From the NCBI GenBank assembly GCA_004134985.1, contig REGQ01000011.1:1-64000 (forward strand): DNA of 64,000 nt. Direction: 5' to 3'. Positions 42,222 through 51,829 of the stretch are shown in pieces. This DNA is from Paenibacillaceae bacterium (GTDB taxonomy: Bacteria; Bacillota; Bacilli; Paenibacillales; Paenibacillaceae). The notes below the pieces were generated by a model. That model made no database searches. It was given only the letters and a program-made list of their open reading frames with translations, and was not told the origin of the DNA. A program made the position numbers and the translations under genes. The first letter of the stretch is position 1; the number at the start of each line of letters is the position of its first letter.

Positions 42222-43208
42222 TTAAAAATCAAGAACTTTGTTCAGCGCGGCAACGATACGCGCCGGCGACGGAAGCCATGCATCTTCAATTTGAGCATAC
42301 GGATAAACGGTATCCGGACCCGCTACACGAAGAACAGGTGCTTCCAGATGGAGAATCGCTTTTTCATTAATTTGTGCAATGATCTCAGCAGCTACACCTG
42401 AAGTTTTTTGTGCTTCTTGCACGATGATGGCACGATTCGTTTTTTGAATCGAAGCAACGATTGTATCAATGTCGAGCGGCAGCAGCGTGCGCAAGTCGAT
42501 GACTTCAGCTTTAATGCCGCGTGTTTTCTCAATTTCTTCCGCCGCTTTAACTGCCGTATGAACCATCATGCCATAAGCGATAATGGTAACATCCGCACCT
42601 TCGCGAACGATATTCGCCTTGCCAAGCGGGATAGTGTAATCTTCTTCAGGCACATCCTGACGGAAAGCATGGTACAGGTTAAGATGCTCCATGAAAAATA
42701 CCGGGTCATTATCACGAATCGCGGAAATGAGCAGCCCTTTTGCATCATAAGGATTTGAAGGAACAACTACCTTGATCCCAGGTGTCTGCACAGCCAGACC
42801 TTCCAGGGAATCTGTATGAAGTTCAGCCGCCTTAACGCCGCCGCCAAATGGCGTACGGAATACGATTGGCGAGTTATAACGTCCGCCGGAACGATAACGC
42901 ATCCGGGCAGCCTGGATGAACATTTGATCCATTGCCTCATAGATGAAGCCGACGAACTGAATTTCAGCTACAGGGCGAAAGCCCTGAATTCCCATACCGA
43001 CAGCCATCCCTGCAATTGCCGATTCAGCAAGCGGTGTATCGAATACACGGTCTTCGCCAAACTCTCCCTGCAAGCCTTCTGTCGCACGAAACACGCCGCC
43101 CACTTTACCAACGTCTTCCCCGAAGACAAGCACATCTTTGTCTCTTTTCAATTCCACGCGCATTGCGTCGCGGATCGCTTCTTTCATATTCATTTGCTTT
43201 TGAGCCAT
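42222..43208 (-). CDS. pdhB: Pyruvate dehydrogenase E1, beta subunit
   Basis: A 328-residue transketolase-type beta subunit beginning MAQKQMNMKEAIRDAMRVEL, with FGEDVGKVGGVFRAT, the ThDP-contacting loop and VIVVQEAQKTSGVAAE motif. It pairs with PdhA to form E1. The ATG at 43208 has AAGGGGG about 10 nt upstream; the open frame runs 26 codons further, but that stretch overlaps the end of pdhA by an unlikely amount. The gap to pdhA is 16 bp. Confidence 0.92.
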   Translation of the reverse strand: MAQKQMNMKEAIRDAMRVELKRDKDVLVFGEDVGKVGGVFRATEGLQGEFGEDRVFDTPLAESAIAGMAVGMGIQGFRPVAEIQFVGFIYEAMDQMFIQAARMRYRSGGRYNSPIVFRTPFGGGVKAAELHTDSLEGLAVQTPGIKVVVPSNPYDAKGLLISAIRDNDPVFFMEHLNLYHAFRQDVPEEDYTIPLGKANIVREGADVTIIAYGMMVHTAVKAAEEIEKTRGIKAEVIDLRTLLPLDIDTIVASIQKTNRAIIVQEAQKTSGVAAEIIAQINEKAILHLEAPVLRVAGPDTVYPYAQIEDAWLPSPARIVAALNKVLDF

Positions 43209-43224
43209 GATGGACGGTTCCCCC

Positions 43225-44295
<1,071 letters not shown>

Positions 44296-44347
44296 CTATT
44301 CACCTCAAATAAGATATTTGAATATCGATGATCTCTGTTATAGAATT

Positions 44348-44377
44348 ATTATAAACCTGTTTAGTCAGATTGGTCAA
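44348..44377 (-). promoter_or_regulatory. Promoter of the pdhABCD operon
   Basis: On the minus strand TTGACC (complement of 44372-44377) and a perfect TATAAT (complement of 44348-44353) are 18 bp apart. The transcript would start near 44341, giving a short leader of about 48 nt. Confidence 0.65.
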
Positions 44378-44415
44378 AACAAAAATCAAAAAAACCGTTA
44401 TTTTCTCTAGTTTTT

Positions 44416-44467
44416 TTGAATTTTATTTTACGAGTTGTTTATAATACAGGTTTGTTTTTGATATAAT
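44416..44467 (+). promoter_or_regulatory. Probable promoter region of the esterase gene
   Basis: Two perfect TATAAT boxes lie at 44440-44445 and 44462-44467. The first has a TTGAAT (44416-44421) at 18 bp; the second has no clear -35. The region is very A/T-rich, and the esterase ATG is at 44573. Confidence 0.4.
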
Positions 44468-44572
44468 ACAGATTAATACAAAGGGAACGAAAAGCAGGGC
44501 TGTATACGGACTTTTCCTCCCTATTGTTTACCCACAACGAGTCTATTCCATGCAGCCCGAGAGGAGAAAACA

Positions 44573-45307
44573 ATGAGCCAGCCAGATTATTATAAAAGAA
44601 CGATTGTAAAGGAAACCGTCCCGTCAGCTGTTTTGCCTGAGAAGGAACGCAATTTGCGCATCTATTTGCCGCCCGGCTACAATGAAATCGTCAGCTATCC
44701 GGTTATATATTGCCAGGACGGCGAAGATTTTTTTAATTTTGGCCGAATTGCCACCCAGGCTAACAAAATGATTATCGATGGTGATCTTGAACCCGTCATC
44801 GTTGTCGGTGTAGATGTAGACAAACGTCATCGCACTTCAGAATACGCCCCCGATGGGGAACGGCATGCTTCATATGTACATTTTTTTGTTCATGAAATGA
44901 TCCCTTATGTTGTCTCCCGCTACACCGTCCGCACGGAAGCGGATCAAATACTGCTTGCAGGCGATTCGCTTGGGGCAACCGTGAGCTTGCATATTTCGTT
45001 GTCATTCCCACAGCGCTTTCCCAGAATTTTGTCGCTTTCAGGCGCCTACTATCCGGTTTCATGCGAGCTTGTCGCGGAAGACAAGCAGCGCTTGTCCTGG
45101 CTTGAGCTGTATATGATCGTTGGATTGCAGGAAGATGCTTATGAAACGGACCGCGGTGTGTTCGATTTCGTCGCCCTTAATCGCCGGATGAAGCAGCTTC
45201 TTGAAGCGAAAGGCGCCGAAGTGGACTACACGGAAAAGGATGGTCGCCATCAATGGGGCTTCTGGCAGCAGGAGCTGCCGGAAGCGCTGCGCTGGTTCGG
45301 ACGTTAA
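44573..45307 (+). CDS. Esterase-D / enterochelin-esterase-type alpha/beta hydrolase
   Basis: A 244-residue alpha/beta hydrolase with the nucleophile Ser in LLAGDSLGATVSLH, an acid residue probably in the YMIVGLQEDAYE region and the terminal His in GRHQWGFW. The N-terminal strand ILVYLPPGY-like segment (LRIYLPPGYNEIVSYPVIYC) is typical of the esterase D / Fes group. It has no signal peptide. The physiological ester is unknown. RBS GAGAGGAG lies about 7 nt before the ATG. It diverges from pdhA across 280 bp and overlaps the stop of the phosphatase gene on the other strand by 4 bp. Confidence 0.82.
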   Translation: MSQPDYYKRTIVKETVPSAVLPEKERNLRIYLPPGYNEIVSYPVIYCQDGEDFFNFGRIATQANKMIIDGDLEPVIVVGVDVDKRHRTSEYAPDGERHASYVHFFVHEMIPYVVSRYTVRTEADQILLAGDSLGATVSLHISLSFPQRFPRILSLSGAYYPVSCELVAEDKQRLSWLELYMIVGLQEDAYETDRGVFDFVALNRRMKQLLEAKGAEVDYTEKDGRHQWGFWQQELPEALRWFGR

Positions 45308-45783
45308 GTCGCGCTGTTGTTGGTGACGATCTTCTCGAGCAGCCTGCGGCTTCCTGCCTCCACAAGCTCATACACTTCTTCAAAGTTTCCCGTGTAATAC
45401 GGGTCAGGCACATCAGCGAATCCCCGTTCGGGAAGCAGATCCATAAAGCGGATCACCTTCGCGCGGATTTCGCCCTGCTTGGGCAGCCATTGCTGAACGT
45501 CGCGTTCATTCTGGCTGTCCATGCATACGATATAATCGTAATTCGAATAATCTGCTTCACATACCCTTCTTGCTTTCATGCCCTCATAGGAAATCCCCCG
45601 TTGGCCGAGCAAGTTGCGAGTGCCCTCATGCGGCGGCTTGCCAATATGCCAATCCCCCGTGCCCGCGGAATCAACCGTCACCTCATTTGAAAGCGAAGCT
45701 TTATCAAGCACATCTCTAAAAACCGCCTCAGCCATCGGTGAGCGGCATATGTTGCCAAGACACACAAACAATACATTTATCAT
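45304..45783 (-). CDS. Low-molecular-weight protein tyrosine phosphatase
   Basis: A 159-residue LMW-PTP. The P-loop CLGNICRSP at residues 8-16 holds the nucleophilic Cys and Arg (C-x5-R-S), and the general-acid Asp is in VPDPYYTGNF. It dephosphorylates protein tyrosine or arginine; YwlE-like and YfkJ-like members cannot be separated here. Its start overlaps the next gene (TRIC channel) on the same strand by 4 bp (stop and start intermingle), so they are likely co-transcribed. Confidence 0.88.
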   Translation of the reverse strand: MINVLFVCLGNICRSPMAEAVFRDVLDKASLSNEVTVDSAGTGDWHIGKPPHEGTRNLLGQRGISYEGMKARRVCEADYSNYDYIVCMDSQNERDVQQWLPKQGEIRAKVIRFMDLLPERGFADVPDPYYTGNFEEVYELVEAGSRRLLEKIVTNNSAT

Positions 45784-46469
45784 TTTTTCTCTCTCCTTAC
45801 CCGTTTCTGCTTGCGGTTGCCGTGGGCCGACAGCTTGCTGTCATGCGCCGCCCCATCGCTTGCTGCAGCAGCGACATGCAGCGATCTGCGCGGCAGTTTC
45901 CACTTATAATATACCGATAGCATCCGAAACATAATAATAATTGCAAATAACACAAGCAGTTCCCACGGACTTTTCGCCCACCCGAGTCCGACTACCGCTC
46001 CGCCAAGCATCGCCCATACTGCGTAAATCTCATCCCGCAGCACAAGCGGCTTGCGTCCGGCAAGCAAGTCCCGAATGATTCCCCCGCCAATACCGGTCAG
46101 CATCGCAGCTACAATGATGGCGCCCAGCGGCACCCCCATTTTCGTCGCAACCAAGGCGCCCTGAATCGCAAAGGCTGACAAACCGATCGCATCGAAGAAG
46201 AACTCGCTTCTGCGCCATCCATGAATCCACTTGACAGGTAGCAAAAAAGCGACCAATACCGAAATTGCGGCGGCCTTCAGAAACAAACCCTGGCTCCAAA
46301 GCGATGTGATCGGCATGCCAATCAGCATGTTGCGAACAACACCGCCGCCAAAGGCAGTAACCAGACCTAGCACGAACACGCCGAGTATGTCGTATTCCTC
46401 TTCCATTGCGACAATCGCTCCGCTCACTGCGAAGGCAATTGTGCCGATCATACTGAACCAACTAAACAT
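45780..46469 (-). CDS. TRIC-type (UPF0126) cation channel family membrane protein
   Basis: A predicted seven-helix membrane protein of about 230 residues. Two Gly-rich repeats typical of the bacterial TRIC/UPF0126 family are visible: IGTIAFAVSGAIVAMEEEYD with TAFGGGVVRNML, and IGLSAFAIQGALVATK with TGIGGGIIRDLL. Such proteins conduct monovalent cations. The start is uncertain: the ATG at 46469 fits the family N-terminus, but TTG/GTG codons up to 46508 are in frame and no clear Shine-Dalgarno decides it. The last 30 residues are basic (HGNRKQKRVRREKK). A near-perfect palindrome at 46513-46537 lies just upstream. It is followed by the LMW-PTP gene. Confidence 0.75.
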   Translation of the reverse strand: MFSWFSMIGTIAFAVSGAIVAMEEEYDILGVFVLGLVTAFGGGVVRNMLIGMPITSLWSQGLFLKAAAISVLVAFLLPVKWIHGWRRSEFFFDAIGLSAFAIQGALVATKMGVPLGAIIVAAMLTGIGGGIIRDLLAGRKPLVLRDEIYAVWAMLGGAVVGLGWAKSPWELLVLFAIIIMFRMLSVYYKWKLPRRSLHVAAAASDGAAHDSKLSAHGNRKQKRVRREKK

Positions 46470-46512
46470 ATCCAACCCCAATACCTTCACGCCTTTCGTC
46501 GCTTGCAAAAAC

Positions 46513-46537
46513 CGGCATTATTATGCATAATATGCCG
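46513..46537. promoter_or_regulatory. AT-rich palindrome upstream of the TRIC gene
   Basis: The 14-bp palindrome TATTATGCATAATA (46519-46532) is framed by CGGCA and TGCCG, with one extra T on the left. It is a plausible operator or a cruciform; it sits upstream of every candidate start of the TRIC gene. Confidence 0.4.
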
Positions 46538-46743
46538 AAATCTGTCACATTCACGCGCTTTATATCAGATTCATGTCTTTTATCATTGTAGCGGCGAGTC
46601 ATCGGGTGCGCAAGATGGGACAGATACCAAAAATCAAATTGATTAAAAACTGTTCATAACTGCCAATTCGCAGTATACTTTGATTTTAGAGTAGAGCAAT
46701 AAACTTACTGGATTTTTGGAAATGCAACTGGAGGAATTAGACA

Positions 46744-47385
46744 ATGGCAGCAAATACAATTGTAATTACGACAGGCGGAAGTCTCGGCCACTGGGCCATT
46801 CCTATAATTAAGAACTGCGATTATTTAATTGGAGCCGATCAGGGCGCTCTGTTTCTGGTGGAGCAAGGTTACGAGCCGGATTTGGCCATCGGGGACTTCG
46901 ATTCGGTAACAGAATTGCAATTTGCCCAAATTGCAGCCGTCAGCAGGCAGACAGAAAGATGCGATGCAATTGATAAAAATTATACCGATACCGAGTTGGC
47001 TTTTCGCCATGCTCTGGCGATTAAGCCGAAGCAGCTGATCATGCTTGGCGCGCTGGGCACCAGATTTGATCATTCGCTCGCCAATGTCCATCTGCTCCGC
47101 TTGGCGCTGCAAGCAGGCGTCGATGCCGTCATTATCGATGAGCACAATAGCATTCGTGCTGTTGACCGTGAATTGACGCTTGAACCCGCCGCCTATCCGA
47201 ACGTCTCATTACTGCCGCTAACGCTGGAGGTTACCGGGATCACTTTAAAGGGCTTTGCCTACCCGCTCGAGGACGCGGCAATTACACTAGGCCAGTCTCT
47301 GGGCATTAGCAACAGGCTGGAAGCTGCCCAAGGAGTCATTCTTGTGAAAACCGGTATTGTTCTCGTTATTCAAAGCCGGGATTAA
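46744..47385 (+). CDS. thiN: Thiamine pyrophosphokinase
   Basis: A 213-residue kinase that transfers a pyrophosphate from ATP to thiamine, giving thiamine diphosphate. Family motifs are LIGADQGALFL, LAIGDFDSV, the catalytic DKNYTDTELAF and LGTRFDHSLANV. ThDP is the cofactor of the E1 component and of the fused 2-oxoacid oxidoreductase encoded in this window. TGGAGGAATTAGACA provides a good site 8 nt before the ATG. It may be the first gene of a run with ydbS and ydbT (35-bp gap). Confidence 0.9.
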   Translation: MAANTIVITTGGSLGHWAIPIIKNCDYLIGADQGALFLVEQGYEPDLAIGDFDSVTELQFAQIAAVSRQTERCDAIDKNYTDTELAFRHALAIKPKQLIMLGALGTRFDHSLANVHLLRLALQAGVDAVIIDEHNSIRAVDRELTLEPAAYPNVSLLPLTLEVTGITLKGFAYPLEDAAITLGQSLGISNRLEAAQGVILVKTGIVLVIQSRD

Positions 47386-47419
47386 TCATATGAATCATGC
47401 TGAAGGAGGCGACACGCCA

Positions 47420-47899
47420 ATGTATGCTGATCCAAAAGAACGTATTGACGACCAAGCTTTAAAAGTTTGGCGATTATCAGGAGCAATCGATGCAGTAATC
47501 TATGGCGCGGCACTGGCAGTCCTGCTATTTTTGACCGTTCGTTTCGATTGGCCTGTCTGGATTGCTGTGGTCGCGGCTGTACTGGCCATCTGTCAATCGG
47601 TGCTGGAAATTGTGATTTGGCCAAAGCTGAAATACAATCAATGGCGCTATGAAATTACGGAAAATGAAATTGAATTAAAGCATGGCATTGTATTTCGCAA
47701 GCGAACATCTATCCCAATGATACGCATCCAGCATGTCGATACAAAGCAAGGCCCGCTGCTGCGGAGGTTCGGACTGGCTACAGTAACGTTCTCCACCGCT
47801 GCCGGCAGCCATGAGATTCCCGCATTGACGGAGCTGAGGGCCGATCAAGCGCGCAAGCAGATCACTTACCTGGCGAGGTTGTCCGATGAAGAAATCTGA
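47420..47899 (+). CDS. ydbS: YdbS-like membrane protein with bacterial PH domain
   Basis: A 159-residue protein: two transmembrane helices (about residues 20-65) followed by one bPH2 domain (WRYEITENEIELKHGIVFRK, IPMIRIQHVDTKQGPL). The ATG at 47420 has AAGGAGG 10 nt upstream; an earlier frame start at 47357 overlaps thiN without need. It is paired with the YdbT-like gene, overlapping it by 14 bp, as in B. subtilis ydbS-ydbT. The family function is unclear; loss of these genes in Bacillus affects sensitivity to some amylolytic-type bacteriocins. Confidence 0.8.
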   Translation: MYADPKERIDDQALKVWRLSGAIDAVIYGAALAVLLFLTVRFDWPVWIAVVAAVLAICQSVLEIVIWPKLKYNQWRYEITENEIELKHGIVFRKRTSIPMIRIQHVDTKQGPLLRRFGLATVTFSTAAGSHEIPALTELRADQARKQITYLARLSDEEI

Positions 47900-49436
47900 G
47901 ACGAGCACCTCCTATCCCCCTGTTCGCCTGCATCCGGTATCGGTTCTGTTTTTCATCGGCAAGACAGTGAAAGATCTCGTCTATCCATTCCTTGCATTCT
48001 TCATCTCCACTATCGTGCGGGGCAATATTAATTGGCTGTGGGTAGGCGGCGGGGTTGCCTTGTTTCTCATTCTGCTCATTTCAATCAGCACGCTTTCATG
48101 GTATCGGTTCGTTTATTATGTGGAATCAGCCGGCATCCGAATCGAACATGGCATCTGGGTTCGCAAAAAATTATGGCTTTCAAAAGAGCGTGTGCAATCT
48201 GTGGATACGTCCGCCGGGCTGCTGCTGCGCGCTTTCGATTTGGTTAAGCTCCAAGTGGAGACAGCAGGGGGCAAAAAGCCGGAGGCGGTATTAAGCGCCA
48301 TTCCTTATCGGGAAGCGGAGCGAATCCGACACGCCTTTGGACTGGATAATGGCCCGGGCCATGCTGTGGAAGCTGCCCAGACGGTTTCAGATCCAATCGC
48401 CGCAGCTGGGACAGCAGCCGTATCCTATCCTGAACAAACCGATCTGTCTGCCGACTCCCGGCAAACGGATGACAAGGCGCCAGCGCACGCACAGCAGCGG
48501 GTAGTAGAAACCCGTTCTCTTGGTATCCGTGATCTGCTGCTGTTCAGTGCAACGTCGGGCAGAATCGGAGTCGTCATTGCAGTTGTGGGGGCCGTCTACT
48601 CGCAATTTCGCGAGTGGCTGGAGCAGCTCTTTTCCAGTATGAATCTATTGTCAACCTGGTTTAACATGTCAACCATTGGGTATACCATCGCTGCGTTGCT
48701 TATTGCCGCCTGGCTGGTTGCTATTGTTTTGACCAGTGTCAAAGAATACGGATTTACATTGAAGCTGCTGGATGACCGCCTGCAGATCGAACGGGGTCTG
48801 CTGGAGCGCAAGCAAGTTTCGGTTCCATTGCATCGGATACAGGCCATCCACCTGTCTCAAAATATGCTGCGAAGACTGTTCGGGCTTGTCAGCGTCAACA
48901 TTGTCACCGCGGGGTATGCTGGCAAGGAAGGCAGTTCGGCAATGCTCTACCCTTTGCTGCATGAGCGGCAGGTAGCAGACTTTCTGAACCGGTTTGCACC
49001 GCAATTCAACAGCGAGGTGCAATGGCAGCCTGTCGAAAGGAAAGCGCTGATGTCTTTTGCAACGATTCCGCTGCTCCTTAGTCTGTTGGCTGCTGTACCC
49101 GCCATCATCTGGATTCCTGACAACTGGGGCTGGCTAGCTTGTATCCTGCCGTTGTTCACTGTAATTTGGGCAATCTTGAGTTATCAAAATACCGCATGGT
49201 CCCACGGGGACAAACAGCTTGCGATAAGCTACGGCAGCTTCTCCAAGCACCGCGCATTTATCCCGATTAAACGCGTTCAGTGGCGCAGAGTAACGCAGAC
49301 GCCTTTTCAGCGCCGCAAGCGATTGGCCACCTTTGTCGTCGCGCTGGCGTCGGGTATTATGCCCGCGATGTTCTACATTCAACACATGCCACACGAAAAG
49401 GCGGCCTCATTGCTTGACTGGCTGCGGAACAAATAA
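47886..49436 (+). CDS. ydbT: YdbT-like membrane protein with three bPH2 domains
   Basis: A 516-residue integral membrane protein in which paired transmembrane helices are followed by bPH2 domains: about residues 70-140 (RIEHGIWVRKKLWLSKERVQ), 295-370 (LQIERGLLERKQVSVPLHRI) and 440-510 (AISYGSFSKHRAFIPIKRVQ). It starts inside the end of the ydbS gene, which implies coupled translation. The two proteins probably form one complex. A low-complexity Ala/Thr/Gln-rich segment of about 45 residues sits between the first domain and the second helix pair. Confidence 0.8.
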   Translation: MKKSETSTSYPPVRLHPVSVLFFIGKTVKDLVYPFLAFFISTIVRGNINWLWVGGGVALFLILLISISTLSWYRFVYYVESAGIRIEHGIWVRKKLWLSKERVQSVDTSAGLLLRAFDLVKLQVETAGGKKPEAVLSAIPYREAERIRHAFGLDNGPGHAVEAAQTVSDPIAAAGTAAVSYPEQTDLSADSRQTDDKAPAHAQQRVVETRSLGIRDLLLFSATSGRIGVVIAVVGAVYSQFREWLEQLFSSMNLLSTWFNMSTIGYTIAALLIAAWLVAIVLTSVKEYGFTLKLLDDRLQIERGLLERKQVSVPLHRIQAIHLSQNMLRRLFGLVSVNIVTAGYAGKEGSSAMLYPLLHERQVADFLNRFAPQFNSEVQWQPVERKALMSFATIPLLLSLLAAVPAIIWIPDNWGWLACILPLFTVIWAILSYQNTAWSHGDKQLAISYGSFSKHRAFIPIKRVQWRRVTQTPFQRRKRLATFVVALASGIMPAMFYIQHMPHEKAASLLDWLRNK

Positions 49437-49438
49437 CA

Positions 49439-49477
49439 AACACCCCCCAAGATCTCACGGGATCTTGGGGGTGTTTT
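49439..49477 (+). terminator. Terminator of the thiN-ydbST run
   Basis: CACCCCCCAAGATC and GATCTTGGGGGTG form a long stem with a single bulged C and a 6-nt loop, followed by TTTT. Confidence 0.85.
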
Positions 49478-49514
49478 ACGCTATGGCAGCAGCTTCGTAC
49501 TTACCCGGTTTTCT

Positions 49515-49631
49515 TGTATACCCTATCTCCGCTTATTCGGCTGATCGGCAACAAAGCCTGCGATTGCAGCAACAGCACCAAGCGCGGACCGCAGGCGAGC
49601 TTACTCGCAGCCACCTGAGATAAGGTATACA
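49515..49631. repeat. GTATACC-ended palindromic repeat, copy 2
   Basis: The left end TGTATACCCTATCTCCGCT is identical to copy 1 (35425) over 19 bp; the right end CTGAGATAAGGTATACA is its inverse with two differences. The 117-bp unit has a divergent, GC-richer interior. It lies in the 230-bp gap between the convergent ydbT and MBL genes. Confidence 0.75.
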
Positions 49632-49668
49632 GGCAAAACCAACTGACGCTCGTCCCTGGCCTGGCCGA

Positions 49669-50451
49669 CTATAACAGAATTGACATGCCTGTAGTGGCCA
49701 ATGATACATTGTCAGGCAGGTGGTATTGTTTATTTAGATCGATATCATGAGATAAATGGGTGAACACCGTCTGCGTTGGCTGGACCTGTTCGATTAAGGT
49801 TAGCCCCTCGGTAATGTCGTATACCGACCGCGTATGCAGCGGAAACGGCTCTTTATAAAAACTTGTACCGAGAATGAGCAAATCAAGCTTAAACAACGGC
49901 GCAATCTGCTCCCCATCCAACGAAATGGCGTCCGAGCAATAAACCCATGAAATGTCTGTATCCGCATGGTTGAATTTATAGGCATAGGAATAACCGTTGT
50001 AGCCATGGTTCACTTTCCAGCAGCGAACCTTGAAACTGCCGAACTGTGCTCCATCATCAATGCTGTGAAACGAAATCTGACGGGAAAGCCACGGAAATCT
50101 GGCGGAGATTTCATCGATGACGATCTGTGGCGCATAAGCCTGTCCTTTGCGCTTGAGCCAGCGACAGGAATCTGCCCATTCTACCAAACCGCCGTAATGG
50201 TCAAAATGAGCATGTGTAATCAGAATGCGATCCGGTGACCGCAAGCCGGCAAGCTCCATCTGCCGGCCCCAATCGGGACCGCAATCAATGAGCGTATCGC
50301 CGCTTTCATCGTCATGAATATGGAGCGAGGACCGCAGGCGCCTGTTCCTCCCGCCATGGCTGCGAGCTTCATTACACACTTCGCATTCGCAATAAACCCG
50401 CGGGACCCCCATCGCATCCCCGGTTCCCAGAAAGGTGAGCCTAGTCGTCAT
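49669..50451 (-). CDS. PhnP-like metallo-beta-lactamase-fold hydrolase
   Basis: A 260-residue MBL-fold protein. It opens LTFLGTGDAMGVPRVYCECE, and the following VC with the preceding cysteines gives the extra Cys-rich zinc site described for PhnP; the metal motif is THAHFDHYGG, and further ligands lie in NHGYN, YCSDA and FTHLSHD. PhnP hydrolyses ribosyl-1,2-cyclic phosphates, and the wider family includes other cyclic phosphodiesterases. It is the last gene of a tight four-gene operon; AGGAGG lies 7 nt before the ATG. Confidence 0.8.
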   Translation of the reverse strand: MTTRLTFLGTGDAMGVPRVYCECEVCNEARSHGGRNRRLRSSLHIHDDESGDTLIDCGPDWGRQMELAGLRSPDRILITHAHFDHYGGLVEWADSCRWLKRKGQAYAPQIVIDEISARFPWLSRQISFHSIDDGAQFGSFKVRCWKVNHGYNGYSYAYKFNHADTDISWVYCSDAISLDGEQIAPLFKLDLLILGTSFYKEPFPLHTRSVYDITEGLTLIEQVQPTQTVFTHLSHDIDLNKQYHLPDNVSLATTGMSILL

Positions 50452-50465
50452 TGGTGATCCTCCTG

Positions 50466-51134
50466 TTACAGCGGCAGCAAAGCCACCTCTTCTCTCGATT
50501 GCAAATCAGCCATCATTTGTGTCCATGCGTCAGGCTTGTTAGGCAGCGCGGCATAATAGGTGGTCAGAAAACGGTGTACCAGTTCCGCTGGCAAAGCGGT
50601 GCGTGTATCATCTGCAGGAAGGAAACATAAATCCAGGCCGGTCACCGCCTGTCCCAGATGATCCCATGAAGGATGAACATAAGGAAAGTCCAGCCGGCAA
50701 TAACCGATATGCGACAGTACTTCTCTTCTGACAAACGGATTCATCGGCGTAACCCCGCCAAAAGTGTATTCGACTTGCGTCGGATCATAAATTTCAGCGA
50801 ACATGCCAAGCGGCTCGCTTCCCGCTGCCTCAGCCAAACGCTTGATGTCACGTTCGCGGTTTTTAAGCAGGAATCGTCCAATTCCGGCGCCCGCACTGCC
50901 AATGATCGTGAAGTCCGTCATCGCTGTACGAAACTCAGCATAATAGCGATACTCGGTTGCTCCGATCACTTCGCCGTCAAGCACAGCTACATAAACATGA
51001 ATAGAAGCATCCTCAAGCGGTTCTTCCCATAGCGCAAACTCCAGAACTTCCTCGGGCGGGAACACCTTTTGCATCAATTGGTGCATCCCGGCAAACAGCG
51101 GATCGTTGATTGATATAATTCTTTTGTACTCCAT
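50466..51134 (-). CDS. GNAT-family N-acetyltransferase-like protein
   Basis: A 222-residue protein with a GNAT-like central fold: the strand HVYVAVLDGEVIGATEYRYY, then a loop and helix GSAGAGIGRFLLKNRERDIK in which GAGIGRFLL resembles the acetyl-CoA pyrophosphate loop. The usual arginine or glutamine at the loop start is replaced by Gly-Ser, so activity may be altered. The C-terminal part is longer than usual and aromatic. It is gene three of the operon; the gap to the GNAT upstream is 14 bp and to the MBL gene downstream 14 bp. The substrate is unknown. Confidence 0.65.
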   Translation of the reverse strand: MEYKRIISINDPLFAGMHQLMQKVFPPEEVLEFALWEEPLEDASIHVYVAVLDGEVIGATEYRYYAEFRTAMTDFTIIGSAGAGIGRFLLKNRERDIKRLAEAAGSEPLGMFAEIYDPTQVEYTFGGVTPMNPFVRREVLSHIGYCRLDFPYVHPSWDHLGQAVTGLDLCFLPADDTRTALPAELVHRFLTTYYAALPNKPDAWTQMMADLQSREEVALLPL

Positions 51135-51148
51135 CTGTCACAGCTCCT

Positions 51149-51817
51149 CTACCTGTCTGTTGTAAAAGGATTTTTCCATTCCATAATTGCCGCATAATTG
51201 CATGATTCTTCATCTTCCAAATAGTTAGGAGCAATGCCGGCAGGCACACGACCGCACCGCAGCAAAAAAGTAATGACCGGGTCCTTCAGTTTACCCACCA
51301 TGACCTCATGAAGGTACTGCGCCGCTGTCAGCCGCTGCGCATGCTGATGATAGCCCGGCATCCGACCGCCGCCGGCCAGGCTGGCAAGCCTCAAATGAAC
51401 GACCGTTTCGTACATCGATTGCATGAGCCATTTGCCTACGCCGGATTTGCGATACGCCGGCACGACACAAATATCGACAATATAGAGCACATCGCCTTGC
51501 GGATTATGGTTGGTTATGTACCCATCCCCCGTTATCTCCGACCAGCTATGTGTCCCTGCCACCGCCTTGCTGTCCACCCGCAAGCCTGTGATGGAACCGA
51601 TCAGCTGCCCATCTGCCTCAGCGCATAATGCGCCTTCAGGAAAACGTGCAACGTGTTCGGCGAGCTGCTCCTTATTCCACCACAAATCCGATGGAAAAGG
51701 CGGGGGAAAACTGGCTTGCTGAATGGCAATCATCGCATCAAAATCGTCAGGCGTATAGTTGCGAATATGTACAGGAACAGGTTTGCCGTCCTGAATGACA
51801 TACAATCGCTTGTCCAT
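51149..51817 (-). CDS. GNAT-family N-acetyltransferase
   Basis: A 222-residue acetyltransferase. The acetyl-CoA binding region is complete: the strand DVLYIVDICVVPAYR followed by the loop RKSGVGKWLMQSMYE. The segment VHIRNYTPDDFDAMIAIQQ is the family N-terminus. In B. subtilis YhcX a GNAT domain like this is fused to a nitrilase domain; here the two activities are encoded by neighbouring genes (the nitrilase gene ends 12 bp upstream) in the reverse order. AGGAGG lies 8 nt before the ATG. The substrate is unknown. Confidence 0.8.
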   Translation of the reverse strand: MDKRLYVIQDGKPVPVHIRNYTPDDFDAMIAIQQASFPPPFPSDLWWNKEQLAEHVARFPEGALCAEADGQLIGSITGLRVDSKAVAGTHSWSEITGDGYITNHNPQGDVLYIVDICVVPAYRKSGVGKWLMQSMYETVVHLRLASLAGGGRMPGYHQHAQRLTAAQYLHEVMVGKLKDPVITFLLRCGRVPAGIAPNYLEDEESCNYAAIMEWKNPFTTDR

Positions 51818-51829
51818 GCAGACCGCCTC

